NCBI GenBank assembly: GCA_045600125.1
Contig: JAZRXH010000091.1
Location: 1 to 64,000 of the forward strand
DNA length: 64,000 nucleotides
Origin: SIG622 sp045600125
Lineage (GTDB): Bacteria > Bacillota > Clostridia > Oscillospirales > CAG-382
Direction: 5' to 3'
A program made the position numbers and the translations under genes. Positions 1 through 8,047 of the stretch are shown one piece after another. The notes below the pieces were generated by a model. It was not told the origin of the DNA. It saw only the letters and a list, made by a program, of their open reading frames with translations, and did not search any database. Within the stretch, counting starts at the first letter, position 1; every line of letters begins with the position of its first letter.

Positions 1-623
1 TCAAGCTCCGCATAGGTGAAGCCCAGCTTGTCCTCGTCGGTCTTGCCGGAAAGACCGTCGATCGGCGGCTTTTCGATGAACTTCTCGGGGATGCCGAGAA
101 CCCTTCCGATCTGTTTTACCTCAGTCACAGTGAAGCAGGACATGGGTGAAAAATCTCCCACCGAATCGCCGTAGCGGGTGGAATAGCCCACGTAGTCCTC
201 CGAAGCGTTGCAGGTGTTGACCACTCTGCCGCCGAAGCACTGACATACGGCATACACCGTGCTCATGCGGAGGCGGGGCGGCAGGTTAATCCTTGCCGCT
301 TCGGTGAAGTCCACACTCTTTTCAATCTCCCTTGTGAGGGCGTCGGCGCACTCGCCGATGTTCACGGTGAAGTGGCGGATCCCGAGGAATTCACAAATTT
401 CAAGCGAGTAGTCGATATCGAACTGTTCCCCTCTCGGCATCAGTACGCCGATTACGTTTTCCCGTCCCAGCGCTTTTACGCACAGAGCGGCGGCGATGGA
501 ACTGTCCTTGCCGCCGGAGATGCCGAGAACGGCGGGACAGCCCTTACCGTTCTCCGAGAACCATTCCCGGATCCATTTGATGCAAGCCTCGGTGGCTTTT
601 TCGGGGGTAAATTTATAGGACAT
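1..623 (-). CDS. nadE: NH3-dependent NAD+ synthetase (partial, 3' end outside window)
   Basis: The first 207 codons are visible; the C-terminus lies beyond position 1. The protein opens directly with the synthetase domain (MSYKFTPEKATEACIKWIRE) and has the PP-loop LGISGGKDSS near residue 34, where ATP is bound. No N-terminal carbon-nitrogen hydrolase (glutaminase) domain is present, so by family knowledge it should use free ammonia to amidate nicotinic acid adenine dinucleotide to NAD+ in the cytoplasm. The later motif NTCNASEDYVGYSTRYGDSV is the expected substrate-binding segment. It is the last visible gene of a minus-strand run that includes dgt, dnaG and rpoD; an 83-base gap separates it from the hydrolase gene upstream. 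Confidence 0.93.
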   Translation of the reverse strand, partial: MSYKFTPEKATEACIKWIREWFSENGKGCPAVLGISGGKDSSIAAALCVKALGRENVIGVLMPRGEQFDIDYSLEICEFLGIRHFTVNIGECADALTREIEKSVDFTEAARINLPPRLRMSTVYAVCQCFGGRVVNTCNASEDYVGYSTRYGDSVGDFSPMSCFTVTEVKQIGRVLGIPEKFIEKPPIDGLSGKTDEDKLGFTYAEL

Positions 624-706
624 GGGATCTCTTCCTTTCAAATCTATCAAATCTTTCAAATCTCAAACGGATGCTGAATACCTGCTTTTCCGAACGGGAC
701 AGTGCC

Positions 707-1600
707 TCAGACAGTTTTCCAGAGGAAGCGTCCGGTGGAAAAATCGGTACCGAGCTCGCCCTTGTCCGCAAGATAGCCGAGAAGTCCCTTCACGGTACTT
801 CCCGCTATGCAGTATTGGTTGGCGCTCAGCTCCAGACCGTAATGGCGGCAGAGGGCGCCGATGGCGTCGTCGAAGGTACAGCCTTCACGGCATATTTCCT
901 TCAGGACGGAACAGATCTCGGCAAGCTTTGCGATGTTCTTCTCGCAGAGAGCGCACAGCTCTTCTTTTTTATATATCGGCGCATAATGCGAGGCGCAGAA
1001 CACCGATGCTTCCGCCTCAGCGGCAAAACGGTTCACCGAGTCTATGTACTTCTCGGCATCCTGTATGAAAAAGATATGGTACTTATCCATGGTCTCGGCA
1101 CCGCAGAGAATATCCCCCGTAAAGCAGGTGCCGTCATCGCAGAAGTAGGCACACTGAGCAAAAGAATGTCCGTCGTACCGCACGGCACGGATGCCGGAAG
1201 GCAGTTCGGTGTCCTCCTTCAGCTCCTCGCAGACGCTCTTTTCCGCAAGAAGGAATTTGTTGTGCATTTCCTTTATGGGTCTTGCGCCGAAGCAGTACGC
1301 CACGTTGAGGTACGGCTCACACGCTACGGCACAGTCGATGCCGGGGCAGAAAATCTTACAGCCGGTACGCTTCTGAATAAGAGCGTTGCCGCCGGTGTGG
1401 TCGGCGTGGGCGTGGGTGTTGAGGATACATTTGACCTTCCAGCCGAAGGCATCACAGATCTTCAGCGCTTTTTTGCCGGCGTCGGGGTTGTTGCCCGAAT
1501 CGAACAGACATACCTCGCCGTCGCCGCAGAGGTAAAAGCCCACACGGGTGGGGCATTCCATATACCCGGTCTTTTCTCCGAGCTTTACAAACTCATACAT
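707..1600 (-). CDS. Metallo-beta-lactamase-fold hydrolase
   Basis: A 297-residue cytoplasmic protein (no signal peptide). The zinc-site motif THAHADHTGG lies near residue 62, followed by a later His in the DGHSFAQ segment, the Asp of FTGDILCG and a His in CASHYAPIY, which together make the usual binuclear metal ligands of the MBL superfamily (glyoxalase II/RNase Z-like hydrolases). Cysteines are numerous (about 17) but do not form an obvious cluster. The substrate cannot be told from sequence. It lies 38 bases downstream of the nucleosidase-acetyltransferase gene and upstream of nadE, so a hydrolytic role in nucleotide or thioester salvage is possible, but that is only inference from position. 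Confidence 0.8.
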   Translation of the reverse strand: MYEFVKLGEKTGYMECPTRVGFYLCGDGEVCLFDSGNNPDAGKKALKICDAFGWKVKCILNTHAHADHTGGNALIQKRTGCKIFCPGIDCAVACEPYLNVAYCFGARPIKEMHNKFLLAEKSVCEELKEDTELPSGIRAVRYDGHSFAQCAYFCDDGTCFTGDILCGAETMDKYHIFFIQDAEKYIDSVNRFAAEAEASVFCASHYAPIYKKEELCALCEKNIAKLAEICSVLKEICREGCTFDDAIGALCRHYGLELSANQYCIAGSTVKGLLGYLADKGELGTDFSTGRFLWKTV

Positions 1601-1638
1601 TTTCTTTCATCTCTTTTCACGAAAGCTTCTGCGGCACG

Positions 1639-2826
1639 TCATTTCCCGTTTTCGCAGTATTCGAAGCACACGAAGGGCTTTTCGCGGGACTGGAAGGACA
1701 TTTCGCCGACCTTAGTAAAGCCGTTCTTCAAGTACAGCGCACTCATGAGGATGTTCTCGCTGTAGGTATCGGCACGCATATAGCCCTGCGACTTGCTCTT
1801 TGCAAAGTCGAACAGCTTTTTCGAGATACCTCTTCCACGGAAGGCGGGAAGGATCGCCATGCGGTGGATGCACATGGGGGCTCTGTCGTATTTCCAGTTT
1901 ATCGCCCCGTATTCCTCCGGCTGTTCGCCGTTGACCGTTACGGTGCCTACTACCTTGCCGTCTGCCTTGTACACGTAAAGGGTACCGGCAGCAAGATCCG
2001 GTAAAAAGTCGGAAAGGAGGGGATATTTTTCGTCCCACTGCCCGTTGAGGTCGGTGCGCATTTTCTCCACCGTCTGCCGGATGATCTCGAGGATGGCGGG
2101 CATATCTTCTTCTTTGGCGGGAACGATCTCTTCTTTTCCGCCGATGGATTCCAGCATCTTCGTGACGATGTAGCTGGCACGCCTGGCGGCGACCTTCTGC
2201 ACGGTATCAAAGGAAATATCCGCATTCTCGTCCGCAAAGTCCGACGCCGTCCGGATGACCGCAAAGGGAATCTTGTGCACCGTCGCCACGTGAGCGATGG
2301 CGGCTCCCTCCATTTCGGTACAGAAGGCGCCGAAGTGCTCCCGCAGGTACTTTGCCTTGTCGCCGTCGTTTACGAAGCAGTCGCCGGAAACGATGTTGCC
2401 GCATATGTACTTGAAGCTCTCACCGGAAGCTTTCATTTCCTCGCACGCCTTCATGGCGATACTTATCAGTTTTTCGTCGGCGGGGAAGCTCTTCATGAAG
2501 GGGCTGTTGTTTTCGAGGATCTCGAGCGGTGTGAAATCGTGGTAGATCAGTTCCTTGCCGATGACCGCATCGCAGGTGGAGAGCTCTTTGGTGAGAACAC
2601 CGCCTACGCCGGAGTTGATGAGATACTCCACACGGAACACGTCGATGAGCTTTTCCGCCGCCATGGCGGCATTGACCTTGCCGATCCCGCTTTCACAGAT
2701 AAATATTTCATGACCGAAGGCATTTGCACGGAATATGCCCCCACATTTTGTTTCTTTGGCGCCGAAAAACTCGCAGTAGGTAACAACCTCGCTGCTCATG
2801 GCGCCGATGATGCCTATTCTTGCCAT
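1639..2826 (-). CDS. Fusion of 5'-methylthioadenosine/S-adenosylhomocysteine nucleosidase with a GNAT acetyltransferase
   Basis: Residues 1-230 match MTA/SAH nucleosidase (MtnN), which cleaves adenine from methylthioadenosine and S-adenosylhomocysteine. The start ARIGIIGAMSSEV keeps the family glutamate (Glu13), CTEMEGAAIAHV holds the purine/ribose-binding glutamate (Glu173) and RTASDFAD the catalytic aspartate (Asp196), so the hydrolase should be active. Residues 235-395 form a GNAT N-acetyltransferase domain, with the acetyl-CoA loop HRMAILPAFRGRGISKKL around 321-338 and the family YLKNGF near the end. MtnN is normally about 230 residues and stands alone, so the GNAT tail is unusual. The frame is continuous with no stop or frameshift at the junction. 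It follows rpoD by 72 bases on the same strand. Confidence 0.88.
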   Translation of the reverse strand: MARIGIIGAMSSEVVTYCEFFGAKETKCGGIFRANAFGHEIFICESGIGKVNAAMAAEKLIDVFRVEYLINSGVGGVLTKELSTCDAVIGKELIYHDFTPLEILENNSPFMKSFPADEKLISIAMKACEEMKASGESFKYICGNIVSGDCFVNDGDKAKYLREHFGAFCTEMEGAAIAHVATVHKIPFAVIRTASDFADENADISFDTVQKVAARRASYIVTKMLESIGGKEEIVPAKEEDMPAILEIIRQTVEKMRTDLNGQWDEKYPLLSDFLPDLAAGTLYVYKADGKVVGTVTVNGEQPEEYGAINWKYDRAPMCIHRMAILPAFRGRGISKKLFDFAKSKSQGYMRADTYSENILMSALYLKNGFTKVGEMSFQSREKPFVCFEYCENGK

Positions 2827-2898
2827 TTGTTTTCTCCGTTATTCTTTTGTTTCGGGCGCATCGGGTTTGACAGCCCGTTTTTTCGTTTTTATGGGAAA

Positions 2899-4191
2899 TC
2901 ACATATCAAGGAAGTCCTTGAGGCGCTTCGAGCGGGAGGGATGGCGGAGCTTACGCAGAGCCTTCGCCTCAATCTGACGGATCCTCTCACGGGTGATTTT
3001 GAAGACCTCGCCCACCTCTTCCAGCGTTCTTGTGTGGCCGTCGTCCAGACCGAAACGGAGTCTGAGCACGGCTTCCTCACGGGGGGTGAGGGTGTGGAGC
3101 ACCTCGGCGATCTCTTCCTTGAGGAGAGTATAGGAAGCGCTGTCCTGAGGTGCGGGAGCGTCGTCGTCGGGAATGAAGTCGCCGAGATGGCTGTCCTCCT
3201 CTTCGCCGATAGGCGTTTCGAGGCTGACCGGCTCCTGCGCCAGCTTCATGATATCCCGGACTCTTTCGGGCGTCATGCCCATTTCTTTGGCGATCTCGTC
3301 GGTGGTCGCTTCTCTGCCATATTCCTGCAGAAGCTGTCTTGAAACACGGAGCACTTTATTGATGGTTTCCACCATATGGACGGGGATACGGATGGTTCGC
3401 GCCTGATCGGCGATGGCTCTCGTGATCGCCTGACGGATCCACCACGTTGCATAGGTGGAGAACTTATAGCCCTTGGTATAATCGAACTTTTCCACCGCCT
3501 TCATAAGACCGAGGTTTCCTTCCTGGATAAGGTCGAGGAAGAACATGCCTCTGCCCACGTAACGCTTGGCAATGCTGACCACCAGACGGAGATTGCTTTC
3601 CACGAGGATATTCTTGGCGTCCTCGTCCCCCGCCGCCATTTTCTCGGCAAGCTCCTTTTCCCGTTCGGTGCTGAGAAGTTCGACCTTGCCGATCTCCTTC
3701 AGATACATCCGCACCGGGTCGTCGATGATGATCCCCTCGGAATTGAGGTTGTCCACTTCGTCGCCGTCCTCGTAGGCGTCGATGTTTTCGAGGCTGGTGA
3801 GTTTGGTGGGATCCTCGTCCATATAGCCGGTGACCTCGATGCCGTTGCTTTCGAGAGTCTCGTAGATCTTTTCCATCTGCTCAACGTCGCAGTCCTCTTC
3901 GTCGATGACCTCGAAGATCTCGTTGCTGGTGAGCTTGCCCTTTGCTTTTCCTCTTTCGATCAGGTCCTTCACGTCGTGACGGTTTTCGATTTTTTCGTTT
4001 TTCTTTTTGGGCGCTTCAAAATCGTCCGCATTCTCGAGGAGCTTTGTTGCTTCGGCTTCGAGAGCGGCTGCCTCTGCCTCGGCGGCTGCCTTTTTGCTTC
4101 TCGTTTTTTTGATCGTCGTTCTCTGGGTAAAGTTCTCGGCGGCGGTCACTTCTTGTTCTGCGTTCTCGTTTTTCTTTGTTTCGTTGTCCAT
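2899..4191 (-). CDS. rpoD: Primary RNA polymerase sigma factor (sigma-70/SigA)
   Basis: A 430-residue primary sigma factor. A Lys/Ala/Glu-rich N-terminal extension of about 75 residues precedes region 1.1 (VKDLIERGKAKGKLTSNEIF). Region 1.2 DPVRMYLKEIG, region 2 (DLIQEGNLGLMKAVEKFDY and FSTYATWWIRQAITRAIADQ), region 3 and region 4 (TPREEAVLRLRFGLDDG, then the helix-turn-helix TLEEVGEVFKITRERIRQIE) are all intact. It directs housekeeping transcription and probably recognises the TTGACA-N17-TATAAT promoters seen elsewhere in the window. It sits 77 bases downstream of dnaG, the standard Gram-positive arrangement. Confidence 0.98.
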   Translation of the reverse strand: MDNETKKNENAEQEVTAAENFTQRTTIKKTRSKKAAAEAEAAALEAEATKLLENADDFEAPKKKNEKIENRHDVKDLIERGKAKGKLTSNEIFEVIDEEDCDVEQMEKIYETLESNGIEVTGYMDEDPTKLTSLENIDAYEDGDEVDNLNSEGIIIDDPVRMYLKEIGKVELLSTEREKELAEKMAAGDEDAKNILVESNLRLVVSIAKRYVGRGMFFLDLIQEGNLGLMKAVEKFDYTKGYKFSTYATWWIRQAITRAIADQARTIRIPVHMVETINKVLRVSRQLLQEYGREATTDEIAKEMGMTPERVRDIMKLAQEPVSLETPIGEEEDSHLGDFIPDDDAPAPQDSASYTLLKEEIAEVLHTLTPREEAVLRLRFGLDDGHTRTLEEVGEVFKITRERIRQIEAKALRKLRHPSRSKRLKDFLDM

Positions 4192-4268
4192 TTTTATACT
4201 TCCTTTCGGTTTTGATACTATTTTCTTTTTCCCTTTCGATGCCGCTTTCCGTTATACGGCGAAGGCGG

Positions 4269-6095
4269 TCACGGTTTGTCTTTCCGGTTGCTCAGCTTTT
4301 TTTCCTTGACGGCGGCGATCCGGCTCTGCCAGTCGGTCTTGCCGCTTTTGGCGTCGTCCTTCCGCTTTTCTTCAAGAAGAAGCTCGGCAAAGCCGTCTAA
4401 CACGTCGGGACCGTTGCCGCTGACGCTTTTTCTTTTTTCATAGAGAAGCTGTATCCTTCCCATCTCGGCGGGATTAAAGTACTCGTTGAGAAGGGACATT
4501 TCAAATTCCTCCGGAGGAATCCCGGTCAGTTTTTCGTACAGCCTCTTTCCGAAGCCGGTCAGAAAGTCCCCGGTCGTCAGCTTCTCCTTTGCCTTCGGGA
4601 TAAGCTCGGGATAAAGAAGCAGGATGCCGAGGATCTTTTCCTCGATATCCGCCGCTCTCGGGAACTTTGCGGCGTCGGGGTTGACGTCGTCCCGGAAATG
4701 CCGCATTTCGTCCAGCATTCCCTCCCGTTTTCTCACCGTTTCCTCTTTCTGCTGTTTTTTCAGCACACGGCGGATCTCCGCCTCGGCGCTGGCTTTGGAA
4801 ACGCCGGTGGTCTCGCAGAGCCTTGCTATATAGATGTCCCGCTTGAACTCGGGGTAAACGCCTGCGAGCATGGTGCAGCATTCGCTGACAGCCCGGATCT
4901 TTTCATCGGGAAGATTGAGGTTATACTTCTTCATGATCTCGCCGAAGCGCCAGTCCACCTGACCGACCGAGCCGTCGAGAAGCCTTGCAAAGGCGGCTTT
5001 TCCGTAGGTTTTTATGTATTCGTCGGGGTCCTTTGCTCCGTTCATCACGATGACCTTGGCGTCAATCCCCACCTCCGAAAGGAGCCCAACTGCCTTGTGG
5101 GTGGCGTTCTTTCCCGCTCCGTCCGAGTCGTAGGCAAGGAACACGGTCTTGGCATATCTCGAAACGAACCGGGCGTGTTCGGGAGTCACGGCGGTGCCGA
5201 GAGTTGCCACGGCGTTGGTGAAGCCCGCCTGATGGAGGGCAATGACGTCCATATATCCCTCGCACATGATCAGTTTTCCGGCAAGCGCCTTGCTTTCGCC
5301 GGTCGCCTCGTCCGCCTTGCCCTTGTCGCCGAGGGCGGCGTTCTTGGCAAAATTCATGGCGAACAGATTGCGGCTCTTTTTGAAGACGGGAGTGTCGCCG
5401 CTGTTGAGGTACTTCGGCTTGGAGTCGTCCATGACCCTGCCGCCGAAGGCGACGATGTTTCCGGCGGTGTCGATGATGGGGAACATGATGCGGTTCCGAA
5501 ATATATCGAAATATTTGCCGTATTGATTCTTCTTACAGAGAAAGCCCTCTTCCAGCTCGGTATCGGTAAAGCCCTCGGAATGAAGGTAATCGTACAGATC
5601 CCGGAAATCGTTCAGGGCAAAGCCGAGACCGAAGTGGCGAACCGTTGCGCTCTCCAGTTTTCTCTTGGCAATGTATTCCCTCGCCTCTGCCGCCAGAGGA
5701 GATTTTATGAGGTTTTCATGGAAGTGACGGGCGGCAAGCTTGTTCATAAGATACCCCCGCTCCCGGGTGAGGGTCTCCTTCTTTTTCTGCATTCCGCCGG
5801 AGTAGCCGTCGTCCGGCACGGCGATCCCCGCTCTGTCCGCAAGAAAGCGGATGGCGTCGGGGTATTCGAGATTTTCCATCTTCATGATGAAGGTGATGAC
5901 GTCCCCGCCGGCGCCGCAGCCGAAGCAGTGAAAATGATCCGAAAAGACGGTAAAGGAGGGTGACTTTTCCGAGTGGAAGGGACAGAGTCCCATCCTGTTG
6001 CTTCCGCTCCGTTTCAGCTCCACGTATCGCCCGACCGTATCGGCGATGTCGTTTCTCGCTTTGAGTTCGTCAATGAATGTTTTCGGGTATGCCAT
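4269..6095 (-). CDS. dnaG: DNA primase
   Basis: A 608-residue primase that makes RNA primers at the replication fork. The N-terminal CHC2 zinc finger (CPFHSEKSPSF ... HCFGCGAGGD) is complete near residues 38-66, followed by the RNA polymerase core and the Toprim domain (LIMCEGYMDVIAL, then FLAYDSDGAG) that carries the metal-binding acidic residues. The C-terminal 150 residues are the poorly conserved DnaB-interacting part. Length is normal for Firmicutes. It follows dgt by about 80 bases and precedes rpoD by 77 bases. Confidence 0.98.
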   Translation of the reverse strand: MAYPKTFIDELKARNDIADTVGRYVELKRSGSNRMGLCPFHSEKSPSFTVFSDHFHCFGCGAGGDVITFIMKMENLEYPDAIRFLADRAGIAVPDDGYSGGMQKKKETLTRERGYLMNKLAARHFHENLIKSPLAAEAREYIAKRKLESATVRHFGLGFALNDFRDLYDYLHSEGFTDTELEEGFLCKKNQYGKYFDIFRNRIMFPIIDTAGNIVAFGGRVMDDSKPKYLNSGDTPVFKKSRNLFAMNFAKNAALGDKGKADEATGESKALAGKLIMCEGYMDVIALHQAGFTNAVATLGTAVTPEHARFVSRYAKTVFLAYDSDGAGKNATHKAVGLLSEVGIDAKVIVMNGAKDPDEYIKTYGKAAFARLLDGSVGQVDWRFGEIMKKYNLNLPDEKIRAVSECCTMLAGVYPEFKRDIYIARLCETTGVSKASAEAEIRRVLKKQQKEETVRKREGMLDEMRHFRDDVNPDAAKFPRAADIEEKILGILLLYPELIPKAKEKLTTGDFLTGFGKRLYEKLTGIPPEEFEMSLLNEYFNPAEMGRIQLLYEKRKSVSGNGPDVLDGFAELLLEEKRKDDAKSGKTDWQSRIAAVKEKKLSNRKDKP

Positions 6096-6176
6096 AAATC
6101 GCTTCTGTCTCTCGCCGCAGCGAAAGCCTCCTTTCCCGGAAAATAAGGATTTCTTTATGCTGAAGAGCTGCGGTTA

Positions 6177-7199
6177 TTACCGCACCGCCCAGACCTTCGG
6201 GACGAATTCGTTTTCGTACACCGATACGGCATACCGGTCGGTCATGCCGGCGATATAGTCGCACACGACTCTCGGGGTGGAATAGTCCTTCAGGTATCGC
6301 TTGTATTCATCGGATATCTTATCCGGGTTCTTTACGAAATAGTGGTACATGGATTCCAGCATGGCGCACGCCTTGACCTCCTCGCTTTTGGCAAGGGGAT
6401 TGAAGTAAACCTTGTCGAACATGAACTCACGCAGAGCCATGGTGGCTTTTCCCGTTTCCTCGTCCATGAGGATCTCCGGGTTTCCTTCGGAAAAGCACTT
6501 TTCCGACGCTTCGATGACGGCACGGACCATGGTGTCGATACGCTTTCCGTGGGAGGTGCCCAGCTTTTCCCGCAGCTCCTTCGGGATATCCTCCTCCGAG
6601 AGGATGCCCGCACGCACGCCATCGTCGATATCGTGGTTGATGTAGGCGATCTGGTCGGCGAATTTGATGATCCTGCCCTCCAGCGTATCCGCTTTCTTCT
6701 TGCCCGTGTGGCAGAGAATGGCGTCCCGCACCTCGCTTGTGAGGTTCAGACCCTCTCCGTCCCGCTCGAGGATATCCACCGTGCGAAGGCTCTGCTCGTT
6801 GTGGCGGAAGCCGTCGGTGCATATCTCGTTGAGCACCCGCTCTCCCGCATGACCGAAGGGAGTATGTCCGAGGTCATGACCGAGAGACGCCGCCTCTACA
6901 AGGTCCTCGTTGAGGCACAGCGCCCGGGCGATGGTCTGGGCGATCTGGGTGACCTCCAGCGTATGGGTCAGTCTTGTTCTGTAATGATCTCCCTCGGGAG
7001 AAAGGAAGCATTGGGTCTTGTGCATCAGCCTTCTGAAGGATTTGGAATGAATAATCCGGTCTCTGTCCCGGCGGAAAGGAGTGCGGAAGGTGCACTCCTC
7101 AATGGCGACCCGCCTTCCCTTCGTATTTTCCGAAAGAATCGCATAGGGGCTCAGGCTCTCCCGTTCACGCTTGTACAGAAGCTCTGTGGTAAAATCCAA
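6177..7199 (-). CDS. dgt: Deoxyguanosinetriphosphate triphosphohydrolase-like HD protein
   Basis: HD-domain hydrolase that releases tripolyphosphate from dNTPs, family COG0232. It has the family segment FRRDRDRIIHSKSFRRLMHKTQ, the first metal His in RLTHTLEV, and the HD pair in SLGHDLGHTPFGHAGE; a later Asp is in KFADQIAYINHD. The open frame extends to a GTG at 7241, but that codon has no ribosome site. A strong AAGGAG lies at about 7211-7216, so I place the start at the TTG at 7199, giving 340 residues that begin DFTTELLYKRERE, as in homologues. It is the first gene of the dgt-dnaG-rpoD cluster. Confidence 0.93.
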   Translation of the reverse strand: MDFTTELLYKRERESLSPYAILSENTKGRRVAIEECTFRTPFRRDRDRIIHSKSFRRLMHKTQCFLSPEGDHYRTRLTHTLEVTQIAQTIARALCLNEDLVEAASLGHDLGHTPFGHAGERVLNEICTDGFRHNEQSLRTVDILERDGEGLNLTSEVRDAILCHTGKKKADTLEGRIIKFADQIAYINHDIDDGVRAGILSEEDIPKELREKLGTSHGKRIDTMVRAVIEASEKCFSEGNPEILMDEETGKATMALREFMFDKVYFNPLAKSEEVKACAMLESMYHYFVKNPDKISDEYKRYLKDYSTPRVVCDYIAGMTDRYAVSVYENEFVPKVWAVR

Positions 7200-7492
7200 A
7201 GCTATACTCACTCCTTCTTTTGGGATAAATTCAAACGGCACGCATTTTTCGGGTAGAAAATCCGTCTGTCTGTTCCTTTATACGCAGGAAATCGAAAAAA
7301 AGCTTTTTTTATTTTCAAGTTTACAATAAAAAATACGAAAAAACGACTTATTTTGCAAATTTCCGTTGTCTTTCCGGAAACGTTCATTAAAAAATAATTC
7401 AAAAATATATGTTCCTTCCTGTTTTTTTACAATATTCGTTGTTTTTTTAACAAAATAGCCCCCTGCCGCACACAATTTCACAAAAAAAGCCC
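7200..7492. other. AT-rich divergent intergenic region
   Basis: About 290 bases of strongly AT-rich sequence with many A and T runs between dgt (leftward) and the acyl-carrier-like gene (rightward). It should contain the leftward promoter of dgt-dnaG-rpoD. The best minus-strand match I see is weak (TTGCAA with a TATTTT-like -10 near 7320-7350). No open reading frame here has a plausible ribosome site or recognisable product. Confidence 0.5.
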
Positions 7493-7521
7493 TTGACAAA
7501 CCTCCCTCTGTATCCTATAAT
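7493..7521 (+). promoter_or_regulatory. Consensus sigma-A promoter of the acyl-carrier-like gene
   Basis: TTGACA at 7493-7498 and TATAAT at 7516-7521, both perfect, separated by exactly 17 bases. It predicts a start near 7528 and a leader of about 45 bases. One of the strongest promoters in the window. Confidence 0.88.
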
Positions 7522-7574
7522 ATTGCGTGCGGCAAAAAAGCCGCAAATTCATTTCGGGAGCATTTTGAAAAAAT

Positions 7575-7802
7575 ATGATCATCGACAAAGTCAGAAAACT
7601 TTTTGCCGAGCAGTTCGGAATTGAAGAGTACGAGCTGGAGGACGACACGAATGTGATAGAAGACTACTGCGCAACTCCTTTGGACAGAGTGGATATAGCG
7701 ATGGCACTGGAGGACAAATTCGGCATTACCGTATCCGACGAGGAGCTCTCTTCCCTCTCCACGCTTGCGGAAATTGCGGACTACGTTGAGAGAAATCTTT
7801 GA
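7575..7802 (+). CDS. Acyl carrier protein-like, attachment serine replaced by proline
   Basis: A 75-residue acidic helical protein of acyl carrier protein type, aligning over its whole length with bacterial AcpP. Acyl carrier proteins carry intermediates on 4'-phosphopantetheine attached to the serine of a D-S-L motif. Here the segment at the head of helix II reads EDYCATPLDRVDIAMALEDKF, so the serine position is Pro35 (codon CCT at 7677-7679) and the preceding Asp is Thr34. Everything else, including LDRV and the ALEDKFGI helix, is conserved. As read it cannot be modified in the canonical way. It is solitary, with its own consensus promoter and terminator and no fatty-acid or polyketide genes next to it. 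Alternatives are a sequencing error (one transition from TCT) or a non-acylated partner protein. Confidence 0.8.
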   Translation: MIIDKVRKLFAEQFGIEEYELEDDTNVIEDYCATPLDRVDIAMALEDKFGITVSDEELSSLSTLAEIADYVERNL

Positions 7803-7894
7803 TTTCTCCATAATTCCAAAAAACCGCAGCGAAAAGCAGGAAACAGCGGCAAGAACCTTTTACCCATCAAGGCAATAACGGAAGAAAAGCAGCA

Positions 7895-7923
7895 ACGATG
7901 CAGGATCAACCGCATCGTTTTTC
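7895..7923 (+). terminator. Intrinsic terminator after the acyl-carrier-like gene
   Basis: Inverted repeat ACGATGC (7895-7901) / GCATCGT (7912-7918) followed by a T run. The 90 bases between the stop codon and this hairpin are purine-rich and show no clear gene. Confidence 0.75.
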
Positions 7924-7977
7924 TGTTTCTTCCCGCCCTTATCGGCAAAAAGACCAATATAATATCTGCGCGCCGGC

Positions 7978-8006
7978 TTTACAAACGGAGCGGCATATGC
8001 TATAAT
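7978..8006 (+). promoter_or_regulatory. Promoter of mnmA (extended -10)
   Basis: TTTACA at 7978-7983, 17-base spacer, TATAAT at 8001-8006 preceded by TGC, which makes an extended -10 element. Confidence 0.8.
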
Positions 8007-8047
8007 GAACGTAATCAATATTCCCTCATGGGAACGGGAGGTGCGCT

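Noticed and set aside
7803..7894. Possible structured RNA between the acyl-carrier-like gene and its terminator
   Set aside because: Purine-rich sequence with only short, weak pairings; no known class matched.
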